Source: an uncultured bacterium
GTDB lineage: Bacteria > Bacillota > Clostridia > Lachnospirales > Lachnospiraceae
NCBI GenBank assembly: GCA_905215155.1
Contig: CAJMPJ010000026.1
Location: 1 to 51,056, forward strand
Direction: 5' to 3'
DNA length: 51,056 bases
Shown here: piece after piece, positions 24,186-32,801 of the stretch
Layout: every line of letters starts with the position of its first letter
How positions within the stretch are numbered: position 1 is the first letter of the stretch
Made by a program: the position numbers and the translations under genes
Notes under the pieces: model-generated
What the model saw: only the letters and a program-made list of their open reading frames with translations
What the model was told of the DNA's origin: nothing
The model's database searches: none

Positions 24186-26600
24186 ATGGCAGCAGCTTAC
24201 AACCACAGTGCCATTGAGAAGAAATGGCGTGAGAACTGGGCGAAGAATCCCATCAATGTGAATGATGGAAAGAAACCAAAATATTATTGTCTGGATATGT
24301 TCCCATATCCGTCCGGAAGCGGGCTTCATGTAGGACACTGGAGAGGCTATGTAATCTCTGATGTATGGAGCCGGTATCAGATATTAAAAGGCCATTATGT
24401 GATTCATCCCATGGGCTGGGATGCCTTTGGTCTTCCGGCTGAGAATTATGCCATCAAGATGGGAGTCCATCCGGCAAAATCCACAGCGGAAAATGTATCC
24501 AACATCAAACGGCAGATCAATGAGATCTCCGCTGTCTATGACTGGGATATGGAGGTCAATACAACAGACCCCGAATTTTACAAATGGACGCAGTGGATCT
24601 TTGTACAGATGTTTAAAAAAGGACTGGCCTATGAGAAGGAATTCCCCATTAACTGGTGTCCTTCCTGTAAGACCGGACTTGCCAACGAAGAAGTGGTCAA
24701 CGGCTGCTGCGAACGCTGCGGTACCGCTGTAACAAAGAAAAATTTAAGACAGTGGATGCTGAAAATCACTGCTTATGCGGACCGGCTGTTAAAGGATCTT
24801 GACAAGCTTGACTGGCCGGAAAAAGTGAAGAAAATGCAAAGTGACTGGATCGGCAAGTCCTATGGTGCTGAGGTAAATTTTAAAGTAGACGGCAGAGACG
24901 AATCCATCACCGTATATACAACCAGACCTGACACTTTACATGGTGCCACCTTTATGGTGCTTGCGCCGGAGCATGAGCTTGCAGCAGCTCTTGCAACGGA
25001 GGAGAACAAGGAAGCGGTTGAAGCCTATATTTATGATTCTTCCATGAAATCCAACGTAGACCGTCTTCAGGACAAAGAAAAGACCGGTGTATTTACCGGA
25101 AGCTATGCAATAAACCCTTTAAACGGGGCAAAAGTACCGATCTGGCTTTCTGATTACGTGCTGGCCGATTACGGTACCGGAGCCATTATGTGCGTACCTG
25201 CCCATGATGACAGAGACTTTGAGTTTGCGAAGAAGTTTCATATTCCGATCATCCAGGTCATTGCAAAAGACGGTAAGGAAATCGAAAACTTAACAGAAGC
25301 TTATACCGATGCAAACGGAATTATGATCAATTCCGGCGAGTGGAACGGCATGGAATCCTCGGTACTTAAAAAAGAGGCTCCGGCCATGATTGAAAAAAGA
25401 GGACTGGGCAAAAAGACGGAAAACTTCAAGCTTCGTGACTGGGTGTTCTCCAGACAGCGTTACTGGGGTGAACCAATTCCGATCATTCACTGTCCTCACT
25501 GCGGCAATGTTCCGGTGCCGGAAGATCAGCTTCCTCTCAAACTGCCTGAGGTGGAAAGCTATCAGCCCACCGGAACAGGGGAATCCCCGCTTGCCGGCAT
25601 TGACGAATGGGTGAATACCACCTGCCCGCAGTGCGGTGCTGCTGCGAAGAGAGAGACCAATACCATGCCTCAGTGGGCCGGTTCCTCCTGGTACTTCCTC
25701 CGCTATGTAGACAGTCATAATGATAAGGAGCTGGTATCCAGAGAGAAGGCAGAGAAATATCTTCCCGTGGATATGTATATCGGCGGCGTGGAGCATGCGG
25801 TGCTTCACCTTCTGTATTCCCGTTTCTACACCAAGTTTTTAAATGATATCGGAGTTTTGGATTTTGATGAACCCTTTGTTAAGCTGTTCAATCAGGGCAT
25901 GATTACCGGAAAAAACGGAATCAAGATGAGCAAGTCTAAGGGTAATGTAGTTTCTCCGGATGACCTTGTCCGTGACTACGGATGTGATTCGCTCCGTATG
26001 TATGAGCTGTTCGTGGGCCCGCCGGAACTTGATGCAGAATGGGATGACAGAGGAATCGAAGGAGTCAGCCGTTTCTTGAACCGTTTCTGGAACCTGGTGA
26101 CTGAAAGCTGCGGCAAGGACGTAAAAGCCACCAAGGAGATGATCCGTCTTCGCAATAAGCTGATATTTGATATTGACCAGCGTTTTAATCAGTTCAATTT
26201 GAATACGGTCATTTCCGGATTTATGGAATACAACAACAAACTGATTGAGCTTGCAAAGAAGACCGGAGGCATAGACAAAGAAACTCTTAAGACCTTCGTT
26301 ATTCTTCTTGCACCATTTGCACCTCACATCGGAGAAGAATTGTGGCGTCAGCTTGGAGAAGGAGATTCCGTATTCCATGCACAGTGGCCGGAATGTGACA
26401 AGGAGGCCATGAAGGACGATGAAATTGAAGTGGCCGTTCAGGTCAACGGAAAAACAAGAGCAGTCGTCACTCTTCCTGCGGACGTATCCAAAGAAGATGC
26501 CATACAGGCAGGGAAAGAGCTGATTTCTGATAAACTAACAGGAACCATTGTGAAAGAAATTTATGTCCCCGGCAGAATTGTAAATATCGTCTGCAAATAG
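24186..26600 (+). CDS. leuS: Leucyl-tRNA synthetase
   Basis: This class I synthetase charges tRNA-Leu. The 804-residue protein has HVGH (48-51) and KMSKS (580-584). It also has the zinc-knuckle-type cysteines (CPSCKTG, CERCG), an editing CP1 domain with the threonine-rich [13 protein letters not shown] motif and a second Cys pair block (CPHCGN / CPQCGA). Start and AAAGGAGG ribosome site follow a Leu T-box leader that directly confirms the assignment. It ends before a hairpin terminator, so it is probably monocistronic. Confidence 0.98.
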   Translation: MAAAYNHSAIEKKWRENWAKNPINVNDGKKPKYYCLDMFPYPSGSGLHVGHWRGYVISDVWSRYQILKGHYVIHPMGWDAFGLPAENYAIKMGVHPAKSTAENVSNIKRQINEISAVYDWDMEVNTTDPEFYKWTQWIFVQMFKKGLAYEKEFPINWCPSCKTGLANEEVVNGCCERCGTAVTKKNLRQWMLKITAYADRLLKDLDKLDWPEKVKKMQSDWIGKSYGAEVNFKVDGRDESITVYTTRPDTLHGATFMVLAPEHELAAALATEENKEAVEAYIYDSSMKSNVDRLQDKEKTGVFTGSYAINPLNGAKVPIWLSDYVLADYGTGAIMCVPAHDDRDFEFAKKFHIPIIQVIAKDGKEIENLTEAYTDANGIMINSGEWNGMESSVLKKEAPAMIEKRGLGKKTENFKLRDWVFSRQRYWGEPIPIIHCPHCGNVPVPEDQLPLKLPEVESYQPTGTGESPLAGIDEWVNTTCPQCGAAAKRETNTMPQWAGSSWYFLRYVDSHNDKELVSREKAEKYLPVDMYIGGVEHAVLHLLYSRFYTKFLNDIGVLDFDEPFVKLFNQGMITGKNGIKMSKSKGNVVSPDDLVRDYGCDSLRMYELFVGPPELDAEWDDRGIEGVSRFLNRFWNLVTESCGKDVKATKEMIRLRNKLIFDIDQRFNQFNLNTVISGFMEYNNKLIELAKKTGGIDKETLKTFVILLAPFAPHIGEELWRQLGEGDSVFHAQWPECDKEAMKDDEIEVAVQVNGKTRAVVTLPADVSKEDAIQAGKELISDKLTGTIVKEIYVPGRIVNIVCK

Positions 26601-26628
26601 GCGTCCATTTTTCTTTGAAATAATTGGT

Positions 26629-26678
26629 AATAAGGACATTATGGCCTGTCAGCATGGTCTGTAATGTCCTTATTATAA
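26629..26678 (+). terminator. Terminator after leuS
   Basis: A perfect 13-bp stem, AATAAGGACATTA with TAATGTCCTTATT, encloses a 20-nt loop. The T-tract is weak. Confidence 0.65.
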
Positions 26679-26768
26679 GTATAAAATGATGCATATATTT
26701 TATTGTCCATATATCATAAATAATTATGAATATAAAAAATAATGCAGAAATTCAGAAAGGCATAAAAA

Positions 26769-27395
26769 ATGGATCAATTTATTATACAGGCAATGAATCA
26801 CTATGGTTATTTCGCTATCATGGTTTTTGTGATCCTTGAAAACATTCTTCCTTTTATCCCCTCAGAACTGGTGCTCACTTTTGCCGGATGGATGACCACC
26901 CAGTCGGAGATGACCATAGCAGGAGTGGTGATTGGTGCCACTGTTTTATCTGTGATTGGTTCCCTTCTGCTATATGGAGCCGGACGGTTCCTTTCCGAAG
27001 ACAGACTCGCTGCACTTGTTGATACAAAGATTGGAAGGTTTCTCGGCTTTAAGAAAGAAGACATCTATAAATCTACAGACTGGTTTCATAAAAAGGGGAA
27101 ATATACTGTTCTGTTCTGCAGATGTGTTCCTGTTTTAAGATGTCTGATTTCTTTGCCGGCCGGTACTGCCAGAATGAATGTATTTACTTTTATCATATTT
27201 ACGGCTGTCGGCTCTTTTTTCTGGAACCTTCTGCTCGTAAACCTGGGTGCGGCTGCCGGGAATAACTGGGAAGCAATCGTACATAAAGTCGGGTTTGCCA
27301 CCTCCATGATTGGGATTTTGATCCTTGCAGCGGGAGGTATCGCTTTGCTGATGTTTTTAAAGAAGCGCATCCGCAGAGCAAAGTCTGAATACTAA
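26769..27395 (+). CDS. DedA-family membrane protein
   Basis: This is a 208-residue membrane protein with the DedA/SNARE-associated (VTT) domain: ENILPFIPSELVLTFAGWM near the N-terminus, GRFLSEDRL, and the FCRCVPVLRCLISLPAGTARM segment (interrupted here) with the conserved R and P-G residues. The family includes undecaprenyl-phosphate and phospholipid translocases. The ribosome site is an AGAAAGG stretch close to the start. The gene lies alone between the leuS terminator and convergent genes. Confidence 0.88.
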   Translation: MDQFIIQAMNHYGYFAIMVFVILENILPFIPSELVLTFAGWMTTQSEMTIAGVVIGATVLSVIGSLLLYGAGRFLSEDRLAALVDTKIGRFLGFKKEDIYKSTDWFHKKGKYTVLFCRCVPVLRCLISLPAGTARMNVFTFIIFTAVGSFFWNLLLVNLGAAAGNNWEAIVHKVGFATSMIGILILAAGGIALLMFLKKRIRRAKSEY

Positions 27396-27405
27396 TGTTT
27401 TTTTG

Positions 27406-27693
27406 CTATTTTTTATTTCGTCTCATTAAATTCTTAGAGAGCATTCGTAGGGTATCCACCCGGTTTTTTTCGGCAGGAGTCATATTGGCACTCATGATGG
27501 AGACGAGCAGGTCGGTTTCTTCATCGTTAAACTGGATGCCTCTCTGACTTGCTTCCGCATTTAAAGCTAAAAGGGTGGTCATAAGCTGGTCCTTTGGAGC
27601 GGATTCCACCTTAGCGGCAAATTCCGTCAGCATGGAAATTTTCTGGGGATTCATTTTTTTGAGCCTTGGATCTTGTTTCCAGTTGGAGTTCAT
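27406..27693 (-). CDS. Uncharacterised small soluble protein (95 aa)
   Basis: I do not recognise a family. The protein is hydrophilic and predicted mostly helical, with no signal or membrane segment. Notable stretches are KMNPQKISMLTEFAAKVESA and MSANMTPAEKNRVDTLRML. AAGGAAGG precedes the ATG. It lies 53 nt downstream of another unassigned gene on the same strand. Both proteins contain runs of short helices, and the C-terminus of the larger one (RFETLQLMMSAMQQMN) has a similar flavour, so they may act together; this is inference. Confidence 0.7.
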   Translation of the reverse strand: MNSNWKQDPRLKKMNPQKISMLTEFAAKVESAPKDQLMTTLLALNAEASQRGIQFNDEETDLLVSIMSANMTPAEKNRVDTLRMLSKNLMRRNKK

Positions 27694-27746
27694 AGATTCG
27701 TATCCTTCCTTTCGGTGAGTGATATAGATTCCTGTGGGAATAATGA

Positions 27747-28304
27747 TTAATTCATCTGCTGCATGGCGGACATCATAAGCTGCAAGGTTTCAAAACGGGA
27801 TTGCTGTTCCGGAGGTATGAAATTTTTCAGCTGTTCAAAGGACAGCCTTCCAAGAGGATTATTCTGACGGCGGGGATTCTGGGATTTGTTCTGTCCGTCG
27901 GATTTGTTCTTTCCGTCTGATTGCTGCTGTGCCTGTACCGGGATGGTAGAAGTAGGAACGGTTTCCTGATAAGCTCCGGCCAGTTTGAATCCCTGGAAAA
28001 AATTGATGATAAGATCAATAAGGTCCTGCTCGGATTGATTGGCATAGGGCTTTATGGTATTCAGCATTTCAAGAGGGGAATCGGGGGATTGCCTGTCTCC
28101 GGCCGAACAGATTCCCATAGCAGCTACTTCTCCTTCTTCAAATAAATTTATGGTGCGCTGCAGCTCGTTAAATTTAATAAAGGTCGAGATGAAACGTTGA
28201 TGGGTAACGTTCATATAAGGCAGGGCAGCCTTCATCATTTGAAGATGGTTATTATTGATGAGGGAGTCCAGATCATTTGCAGGGACGTTTTCTTCATGAT
28301 TCAT
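27747..28304 (-). CDS. Uncharacterised protein with Gln/Asn/Lys-rich linker (185 aa)
   Basis: The family is not recognised. An N-terminal helical half (about 1-110: LQMMKAALPYMNVTHQRFISTF and similar) is joined to a short helical C-terminus by a low-complexity linker rich in Q, S, D, G, K and N (about 123-150). No signal or membrane segment is seen. AAGGATAT lies ahead of the ATG. It is first in a two-gene minus-strand unit and diverges from a small gene across a gap holding a 22-bp palindrome. Confidence 0.72.
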   Translation of the reverse strand: MNHEENVPANDLDSLINNNHLQMMKAALPYMNVTHQRFISTFIKFNELQRTINLFEEGEVAAMGICSAGDRQSPDSPLEMLNTIKPYANQSEQDLIDLIINFFQGFKLAGAYQETVPTSTIPVQAQQQSDGKNKSDGQNKSQNPRRQNNPLGRLSFEQLKNFIPPEQQSRFETLQLMMSAMQQMN

Positions 28305-28328
28305 AGTTTAATATCCTTACTTTTCTTG

Positions 28329-28355
28329 TTGACAATATATGCAGCTGCATATATT
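28329..28355. promoter_or_regulatory. 22-bp perfect palindrome in a divergent promoter
   Basis: A consensus TTGACA (28329-28334) is followed at once by a perfect palindrome at 28334-28355, with half-site AATATATGCAG and centre between 28344 and 28345. It fills the -35/-10 spacer of the plus-strand gene and lies in the upstream region of the minus-strand gene. It is a good candidate operator for an unknown dimeric regulator. Confidence 0.55.
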
Positions 28356-28380
28356 AGTATTACAGGAGAGTGATATAGAT

Positions 28381-28530
28381 ATGAGAAGCAGATTAATTAT
28401 AGATGGAAATGCTGTATATGAAATTGATGATGAGTGTATGAATCGGAAACAGAACCGGAATACAGGGAAAGGAAGCGGAAGCCAAAGCCCTTTTACAAGA
28501 CCGGGGCAAGAGAACAATCAAAGACGCTGA
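28381..28530 (+). CDS. Small hypothetical protein (49 aa)
   Basis: A short frame follows GGAGAG and a promoter with TTGACA. The N-terminal half (MRSRLIIDGNAVYEIDDECM) looks like a folded, conserved-type segment. The rest is basic and low complexity. A terminator follows directly. I cannot assign a function. The start at 28381 is preferred over one 42 nt upstream, which would lie ahead of the ribosome site. Confidence 0.6.
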   Translation: MRSRLIIDGNAVYEIDDECMNRKQNRNTGKGSGSQSPFTRPGQENNQRR

Positions 28531-28540
28531 TGGATGAAAA

Positions 28541-28577
28541 CAAGGCCCGATCCTATGAAAGGATTGGGCCTTGTTTT
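28541..28577. terminator. Bidirectional terminator
   Basis: CAAGGCCCGATCCT pairs with AGGATTGGGCCTTG (one G-U) and is followed by TTTT. It stands between the 49-aa gene and the convergent Cys-rich gene. Confidence 0.8.
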
Positions 28578-28587
28578 ATGTTTGCGT

Positions 28588-28821
28588 TTAGCAGCAGAAG
28601 TTATTTCCGCAGCCGAAACCGTTACCGCCGCAGCAGCAGAGAAGAAGGATGATCCAAATCCAACTACCGCATCCATCATTTCCACATCCGCCACAACTGT
28701 TGCCAAAACCGTTACCGCCGCAGCAGCAAAGGATCAGGATAAGCCAAATAATATTGCCACATCCACTATTTCCTCCGTTGTCACATCCGCATCCACAGTT
28801 AGTTGCTGCCAGATCACTCAT
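28588..28821 (-). CDS. Gly/Cys-rich membrane peptide with internal duplication
   Basis: This is a 77-residue protein with 19 cysteines and abundant Gly and Asn. It consists of two copies of a unit: a Cys/Gly/Asn-rich stretch, a short hydrophobic Trp/Ile/Leu segment (IIWLILIL; WIWIILLL) and then CCCGGNGFG. Proteins like this in Clostridia are usually auto-annotated as chorion-class high-cysteine proteins, without a known role. GGAGG precedes the ATG. Metal binding, disulfide cross-linking in a spore layer, or membrane-associated peptide activity are all possible. Confidence 0.75.
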   Translation of the reverse strand: MSDLAATNCGCGCDNGGNSGCGNIIWLILILCCCGGNGFGNSCGGCGNDGCGSWIWIILLLCCCGGNGFGCGNNFCC

Positions 28822-28918
28822 ATTGGTTCCTCCAAATAATTTGTTTACAATGTAAGTGTATGAATATCAGCTTGCCACTGTTTCCACATTTTTTCGTAAA
28901 ATTTTATATTTGTTATGA

Positions 28919-28946
28919 TTGAACTTATCCAATTCTTGTGTATAAT
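28919..28946 (+). promoter_or_regulatory. Promoter of the AlaX-like/AI-2E operon
   Basis: TTGAAC (28919-28924) and a consensus TATAAT (28941-28946) are 16 bp apart, 31 bp before the start. Confidence 0.6.
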
Positions 28947-28976
28947 TAGTAACAACAGGGAAATAAGGAGCAAATG

Positions 28977-30155
28977 ATGGAAAAATTATATTATGAAAGA
29001 CCCTATCGGAAAACGTTTGAAGCAAAGGTGCTGAGCTGTAACCCCGGAAAGGACGGGCTTTATGAAGTGGTACTGGACCGGACGGCCTTTTACCCGGAGG
29101 GCGGCGGCCAGCCGGCAGATACAGGAAAACTGGGAGAGGCAGCAGTCCTTGATGTGAGGGAAGATGCAAAAGGGATTGTTCATATAACGGACGGAAAGGT
29201 TTTGAACGGCAGCACGGTAACGGGAACCATTGACTGGGAAAGAAGATTCACCCATATGCAGAATCACTCAGGCGAACATCTGCTATCAGGAATCATACAT
29301 AAGCATTATGGCTATGATAATGTAGGATTTCATATGGGAAAAGAGGAGATAACCGTTGATTTTAACGGAGTTCTTTCCTGGGATCAGATAGAAGCCGCAG
29401 AAACTAAAGCCAACGAATTGATATGGGAGAATGTTTCCATACAGGAATCCTATCCTTCCAAAGAAGAACTATCTCTGCTGGAATACCGCAGCAAAAAGGA
29501 ATTGAGCGGGCAGGTCCGCATCATAGAGATTCCGGGGGGAGATGTATGTGCCTGCTGCGGAACTCATGTAAATACGACCGGAGAGATTGGAATCATAAAG
29601 GTGACCGGACTGATGAACTATAAAGGCGGAGTCAGAATCACCATGCTGTGCGGAAAGATGGCTCTTGAGGATTACCGGAAAAAGCAAAAATCTGTATCCG
29701 GCATTTCCGCACTTTTTTCAGCCAGGCCCGATGAAATTCTGGAAGCCGCTCAGAAACTGAAAGAAGAAAAGTTGAAAAGGGAGAGCAGGATCAACCAGCT
29801 GGTGAAGGAACTGCTGGAGAAAAAGGTCACGGAATTTCCGGTATCCGATCAACCGCTTCTGGTTGTTGAACGTGGACTGGCTCCTGCAGAATTAAGGCAG
29901 TATTGTACTATGCTGTATGAAGAAAACAAAGGAAGCATCGTTCTTATATGCTCCGGAGAAGGAGACATGTATCAATTTGCCTTAGGAAGCAGCTTTGCGG
30001 ACATGCGCCTGCTCTGCAAAAAGATGAACAGCAGACTAAATGGCAGAGGCGGCGGAAGTGCTAAGATGGCACAGGGTACCTTTCATGCTTTCATGCAGGA
30101 GATCAAAGACGTCTTTCAGGAAGAATTAAAAGGAGAATATCATGGAGTTGAATGA
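28977..30155 (+). CDS. Alanyl-tRNA editing protein (AlaX-L type)
   Basis: This is a free-standing editing enzyme that hydrolyses mischarged Ser- or Gly-tRNA-Ala. The 392-residue protein has the AlaRS-like editing domain with zinc ligands H97xxxH101 (QNHSGEHLL) and C193xxxH197 (CACCGTH). A coiled segment follows (about 245-280), then a C-terminal DHHA1-like domain ending in GRGGGSAKMAQG. No aminoacylation domain is present. The ATG at 28977 is favoured over 28974 by spacing from AAGGAG. The stop overlaps the next gene by 14 bp. Confidence 0.9.
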   Translation: MEKLYYERPYRKTFEAKVLSCNPGKDGLYEVVLDRTAFYPEGGGQPADTGKLGEAAVLDVREDAKGIVHITDGKVLNGSTVTGTIDWERRFTHMQNHSGEHLLSGIIHKHYGYDNVGFHMGKEEITVDFNGVLSWDQIEAAETKANELIWENVSIQESYPSKEELSLLEYRSKKELSGQVRIIEIPGGDVCACCGTHVNTTGEIGIIKVTGLMNYKGGVRITMLCGKMALEDYRKKQKSVSGISALFSARPDEILEAAQKLKEEKLKRESRINQLVKELLEKKVTEFPVSDQPLLVVERGLAPAELRQYCTMLYEENKGSIVLICSGEGDMYQFALGSSFADMRLLCKKMNSRLNGRGGGSAKMAQGTFHAFMQEIKDVFQEELKGEYHGVE

Positions 30156-31290
30156 CAATACTATTAAAAAGCTTCGCTGGCTGATCGTATTTGCGGTCGT
30201 AGCAGTGGTGGCCGGTTTTAATTACCGGAGCCTGTTTGGTTTTGCAGTAAAGTTATTTGGATTTTTGACTCCCCTTTTTTTGGGGGGAGTATTGGCTTTT
30301 ATCCTTAACGTACCGATGCTGAGGATTGAAAAACTTCTGCCGCTGAAGAAAGAGAGCAAGGCCCTCAGACCCCTAAGTCTGTGCCTTTCGATTGTATTTG
30401 TGGTGGGAATCGTAGTTCTTGTGATTTTTGTGGTAATGCCCCAGGTAATTGATACCCTCCTAAGTTTGCAGAACAGCATCCCTGCTTTTCTCACAAGGGC
30501 AAAAGAAGAAGCAGAATTGTTGTTTGTCCAATTCCCTGAGATCGCAGATTATATCAATGGCATTCAGATTGACTGGAAATCCTTTTTAAACCGTGTGGTT
30601 GAATTTTTGACCACAGGTGCAGGCACTGTGCTTACTTCAACGCTGTCTGCAGCCATGTCCATTATAAGCGGTGTTACCACATTTTTCATTGGATTTGTAT
30701 TTGCCATTTACATTCTGCTTCAGAAGGAAACCCTGTCACGCCAGTTTAAGAAGCTGATGAGAGCATTTCTTCCGGAAGCCGTCACAAACCGGACTTTGGA
30801 AATCTTGCATCTGATCTATGAGACTTTTTCCAGCTTCTTTGCCGGCCAGTGTCTGGAAGCTGTAATCCTTGGAAGTATGTTCTTTGTTGTACTTTCCGTC
30901 TTTCAGCTTCCCTACGCACTGCTCATAGGTGTGTTGATTGCGTTTACAGCACTGATTCCCCTGTTTGGAGCATTTATAGGCTGTGTCATCGGAGCTTTCC
31001 TCATGCTGATGGTAGAACCAATCAATGCCCTTGTTTTTGTGATTATATTTTTCGTGCTTCAGCAGATAGAGGGCAATTTAATCTATCCCCATGTAGTTGG
31101 AAATTCCGTAGGTCTTCCTTCCATCTGGGTGCTGATGGCAGTGACCATCGGCGGCAGCACCATGGGAATCGTGGGAATGTTAATCTTCATTCCTTTATGT
31201 TCCGTACTGTATACCCTTCTTCGGGAGGAAGTCAATAAACGGTTAAGTAAAAGGTATCCTCCCAAAAAAGAAAAGGCGGTCAAACCATAA
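30142..31290 (+). CDS. AI-2E family transporter (YtvI/PerM-like permease)
   Basis: This is a 382-residue membrane protein of the AI-2 exporter/PerM superfamily. Helices near the N-terminus are followed by a large extracytoplasmic loop. The conserved C-terminal block includes LIGVLIAFTALIPLFGAFIGCVIGAF and then IFFVLQQIEGNLIYPHVVGNSVGLP. Members include Na+/H+ antiporters and uncharacterised permeases. Quorum-signal export should not be assumed. It overlaps the editing-protein gene by 14 bp, with AAAAGGAG before its ATG, so the two are translated from one message. Confidence 0.88.
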   Translation: MELNDNTIKKLRWLIVFAVVAVVAGFNYRSLFGFAVKLFGFLTPLFLGGVLAFILNVPMLRIEKLLPLKKESKALRPLSLCLSIVFVVGIVVLVIFVVMPQVIDTLLSLQNSIPAFLTRAKEEAELLFVQFPEIADYINGIQIDWKSFLNRVVEFLTTGAGTVLTSTLSAAMSIISGVTTFFIGFVFAIYILLQKETLSRQFKKLMRAFLPEAVTNRTLEILHLIYETFSSFFAGQCLEAVILGSMFFVVLSVFQLPYALLIGVLIAFTALIPLFGAFIGCVIGAFLMLMVEPINALVFVIIFFVLQQIEGNLIYPHVVGNSVGLPSIWVLMAVTIGGSTMGIVGMLIFIPLCSVLYTLLREEVNKRLSKRYPPKKEKAVKP

Positions 31291-31350
31291 AAAAGCCCCT
31301 GGCAGGCAGGCACACACATTCGTTGGTGCCCGTCTTTCAGGGGATTTTTA
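31291..31350. terminator. Bidirectional terminator
   Basis: CCCCTG and CAGGGG (around 31297 and 31338) enclose further paired bases (GCAGGCAC with GGTGCCCGTC) and are flanked by an A-run and a T-run. It serves the permease gene and the convergent 84-aa gene. Confidence 0.75.
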
Positions 31351-31426
31351 CATGGTTCTTAAAATGACCGCCGGTCAGCGGCTTTCATTAAGTATTGTGG
31401 AGAACGTATTTTCCCATATTAAAATC

Positions 31427-31681
31427 TTAATCAAAATCGGCATGATAGACCTTGTGTGGTGTATGGATGTCCACCGCACTCAAGTTAAACTGGTCCTCAA
31501 AGACCTGGATCTTGTATTCAAAAAAGGTGTCGTCTGTCTTTTTTGACATGAAAACATAAGCGCCCGGTTCCTTGTCATCAATCTCATCGCAGATATCGTT
31601 GTAGATCTCTTCCCCGCTCACCGGACCTTCATAGCCGGCCATGCGGATTCTCTCTTCCATTGCCTGATAGAATTCTTCCAT
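31427..31681 (-). CDS. Uncharacterised acidic protein (84 aa)
   Basis: This is a small, strongly acidic soluble protein (MEEFYQAMEERIRMAGYEGP at the start, then GEEIYNDICDEIDDKEPG) with a beta-rich second half. It looks like a compact folded domain, but I do not recognise the family. The ATG at 31681 is chosen for the GAGGT ahead of it. Longer in-frame starts lack a ribosome site. It is divergent from hemB. Confidence 0.68.
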   Translation of the reverse strand: MEEFYQAMEERIRMAGYEGPVSGEEIYNDICDEIDDKEPGAYVFMSKKTDDTFFEYKIQVFEDQFNLSAVDIHTPHKVYHADFD

Positions 31682-31757
31682 AAAGCAGTACCTCATTTCT
31701 ATTTGGTATGATACAGATACCATTATAAGCAATCTTTTGAGTTGCTGCAAGAATTAC

Positions 31758-31785
31758 TTGAATCTTCTTAAAGAGGGTGTATAAT
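31758..31785 (+). promoter_or_regulatory. Promoter of hemB
   Basis: TTGAAT (31758-31763) and TATAAT (31780-31785) are 16 bp apart, 30 bp before the start codon. Confidence 0.6.
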
Positions 31786-31815
31786 AGGACAGGAATAAAA
31801 TGGAGGTAAAGACAA

Positions 31816-32799
31816 ATGGACTTATTATACAGACCGAGAAGACTGCGTACATCGGACACATTGAGAAAAATGGTAAGGGAAACAAGGGTTTCCAAGGAGT
31901 CCTTGATCTATCCCTTGTTTGCAGTAGACGGAGAAGGCATTGTGGAAGAAATTTCTTCTATGGAGGGACAGTACCGTTACAGTGTGGACCGGCTTTCCCT
32001 TATTATGGACCGGCTTGTGGCTGCAGGAGTAAAAAAGGTGCTGCTGTTTGGGATTCCGGAACATAAAGATGCCTGCGGAAGTCAGGCATATGAGGAAGAT
32101 GGGATCGTTCAGCGGACCATCCGCTATATCAAAGAAAATTATCCCTCTGTCTATATCATAACGGATGTTTGTATGTGTGAATATACTTCTCATGGTCACT
32201 GCGGCATCCTTTGCGGAGAGACCGTGGATAATGACAAGACCCTTGCTTATTTAAACCGGATCGCAGTATCTCACGCAAGAGCAGGAGCTGATATGGTGGC
32301 ACCGTCCGATATGATGGATGGACGAATCGGTTCTATGAGAGAAGCCCTTGATGAAGCTGGATTTTCAGAGGTACCGATCATGGCTTATTCTGCAAAATAC
32401 GCTTCTGCATTCTACGGCCCTTTCCGTGAAGCCGCAGGTTCGGCACCGGCCTTCGGAGACCGTAAGAGTTATCAGATGGATTACCATAACCGGAAAGAGG
32501 CATTAAAGGAAGCGGAGCTTGATGCCGCCGAAGGAGCGGACATCATCATGGTAAAACCGGCTCTGTCTTATCTGGATATCATCAGGGAAGTTGCAGACAG
32601 GCACGATATTCCTGTGGCTGCATACAGCGTCAGCGGGGAATATGCTATGATAAAAGCAGCCTCTAAAGCCGGATTTATTGATGAAGAAAAAATCATATGC
32701 GAATCTGCAATCAGCATTTACCGTGCAGGAGCCAATATCCTTATCACCTATTTTGCCATTGAACTGGCAGGCTTTATTGACGAAGGAAAAATCGGCTGA
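31816..32799 (+). CDS. hemB: Porphobilinogen synthase (delta-aminolevulinate dehydratase)
   Basis: The enzyme condenses two 5-aminolevulinate molecules to porphobilinogen for tetrapyrroles. Of 327 residues, the N-terminal RPRRLR motif, the CMCEYTSHGHCG metal-site block, the Schiff-base lysines in AYSAKYASAFYGPF and IMVKPALSYLD and the GSAPAFGDRKSYQMD segment are visible. TGGAGGT precedes the ATG. No other heme or cobalamin genes adjoin it, so it is probably a single-gene unit; in such anaerobes it may mainly serve corrinoid synthesis (inference). Confidence 0.96.
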   Translation: MDLLYRPRRLRTSDTLRKMVRETRVSKESLIYPLFAVDGEGIVEEISSMEGQYRYSVDRLSLIMDRLVAAGVKKVLLFGIPEHKDACGSQAYEEDGIVQRTIRYIKENYPSVYIITDVCMCEYTSHGHCGILCGETVDNDKTLAYLNRIAVSHARAGADMVAPSDMMDGRIGSMREALDEAGFSEVPIMAYSAKYASAFYGPFREAAGSAPAFGDRKSYQMDYHNRKEALKEAELDAAEGADIIMVKPALSYLDIIREVADRHDIPVAAYSVSGEYAMIKAASKAGFIDEEKIICESAISIYRAGANILITYFAIELAGFIDEGKIG

Positions 32800-32801
32800 T
32801 G

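Noticed and set aside
28534..28839. Plus-strand open frame of about 100 codons antisense to the Cys-rich gene
   Set aside because: It mirrors the Gly/Cys codon bias of the minus-strand gene and starts inside a terminator hairpin.
30142..31290. Autoinducer-2 exporter role for the AI-2E-family protein
   Set aside because: The family name is historical. Members have varied functions and no quorum-sensing genes adjoin it.
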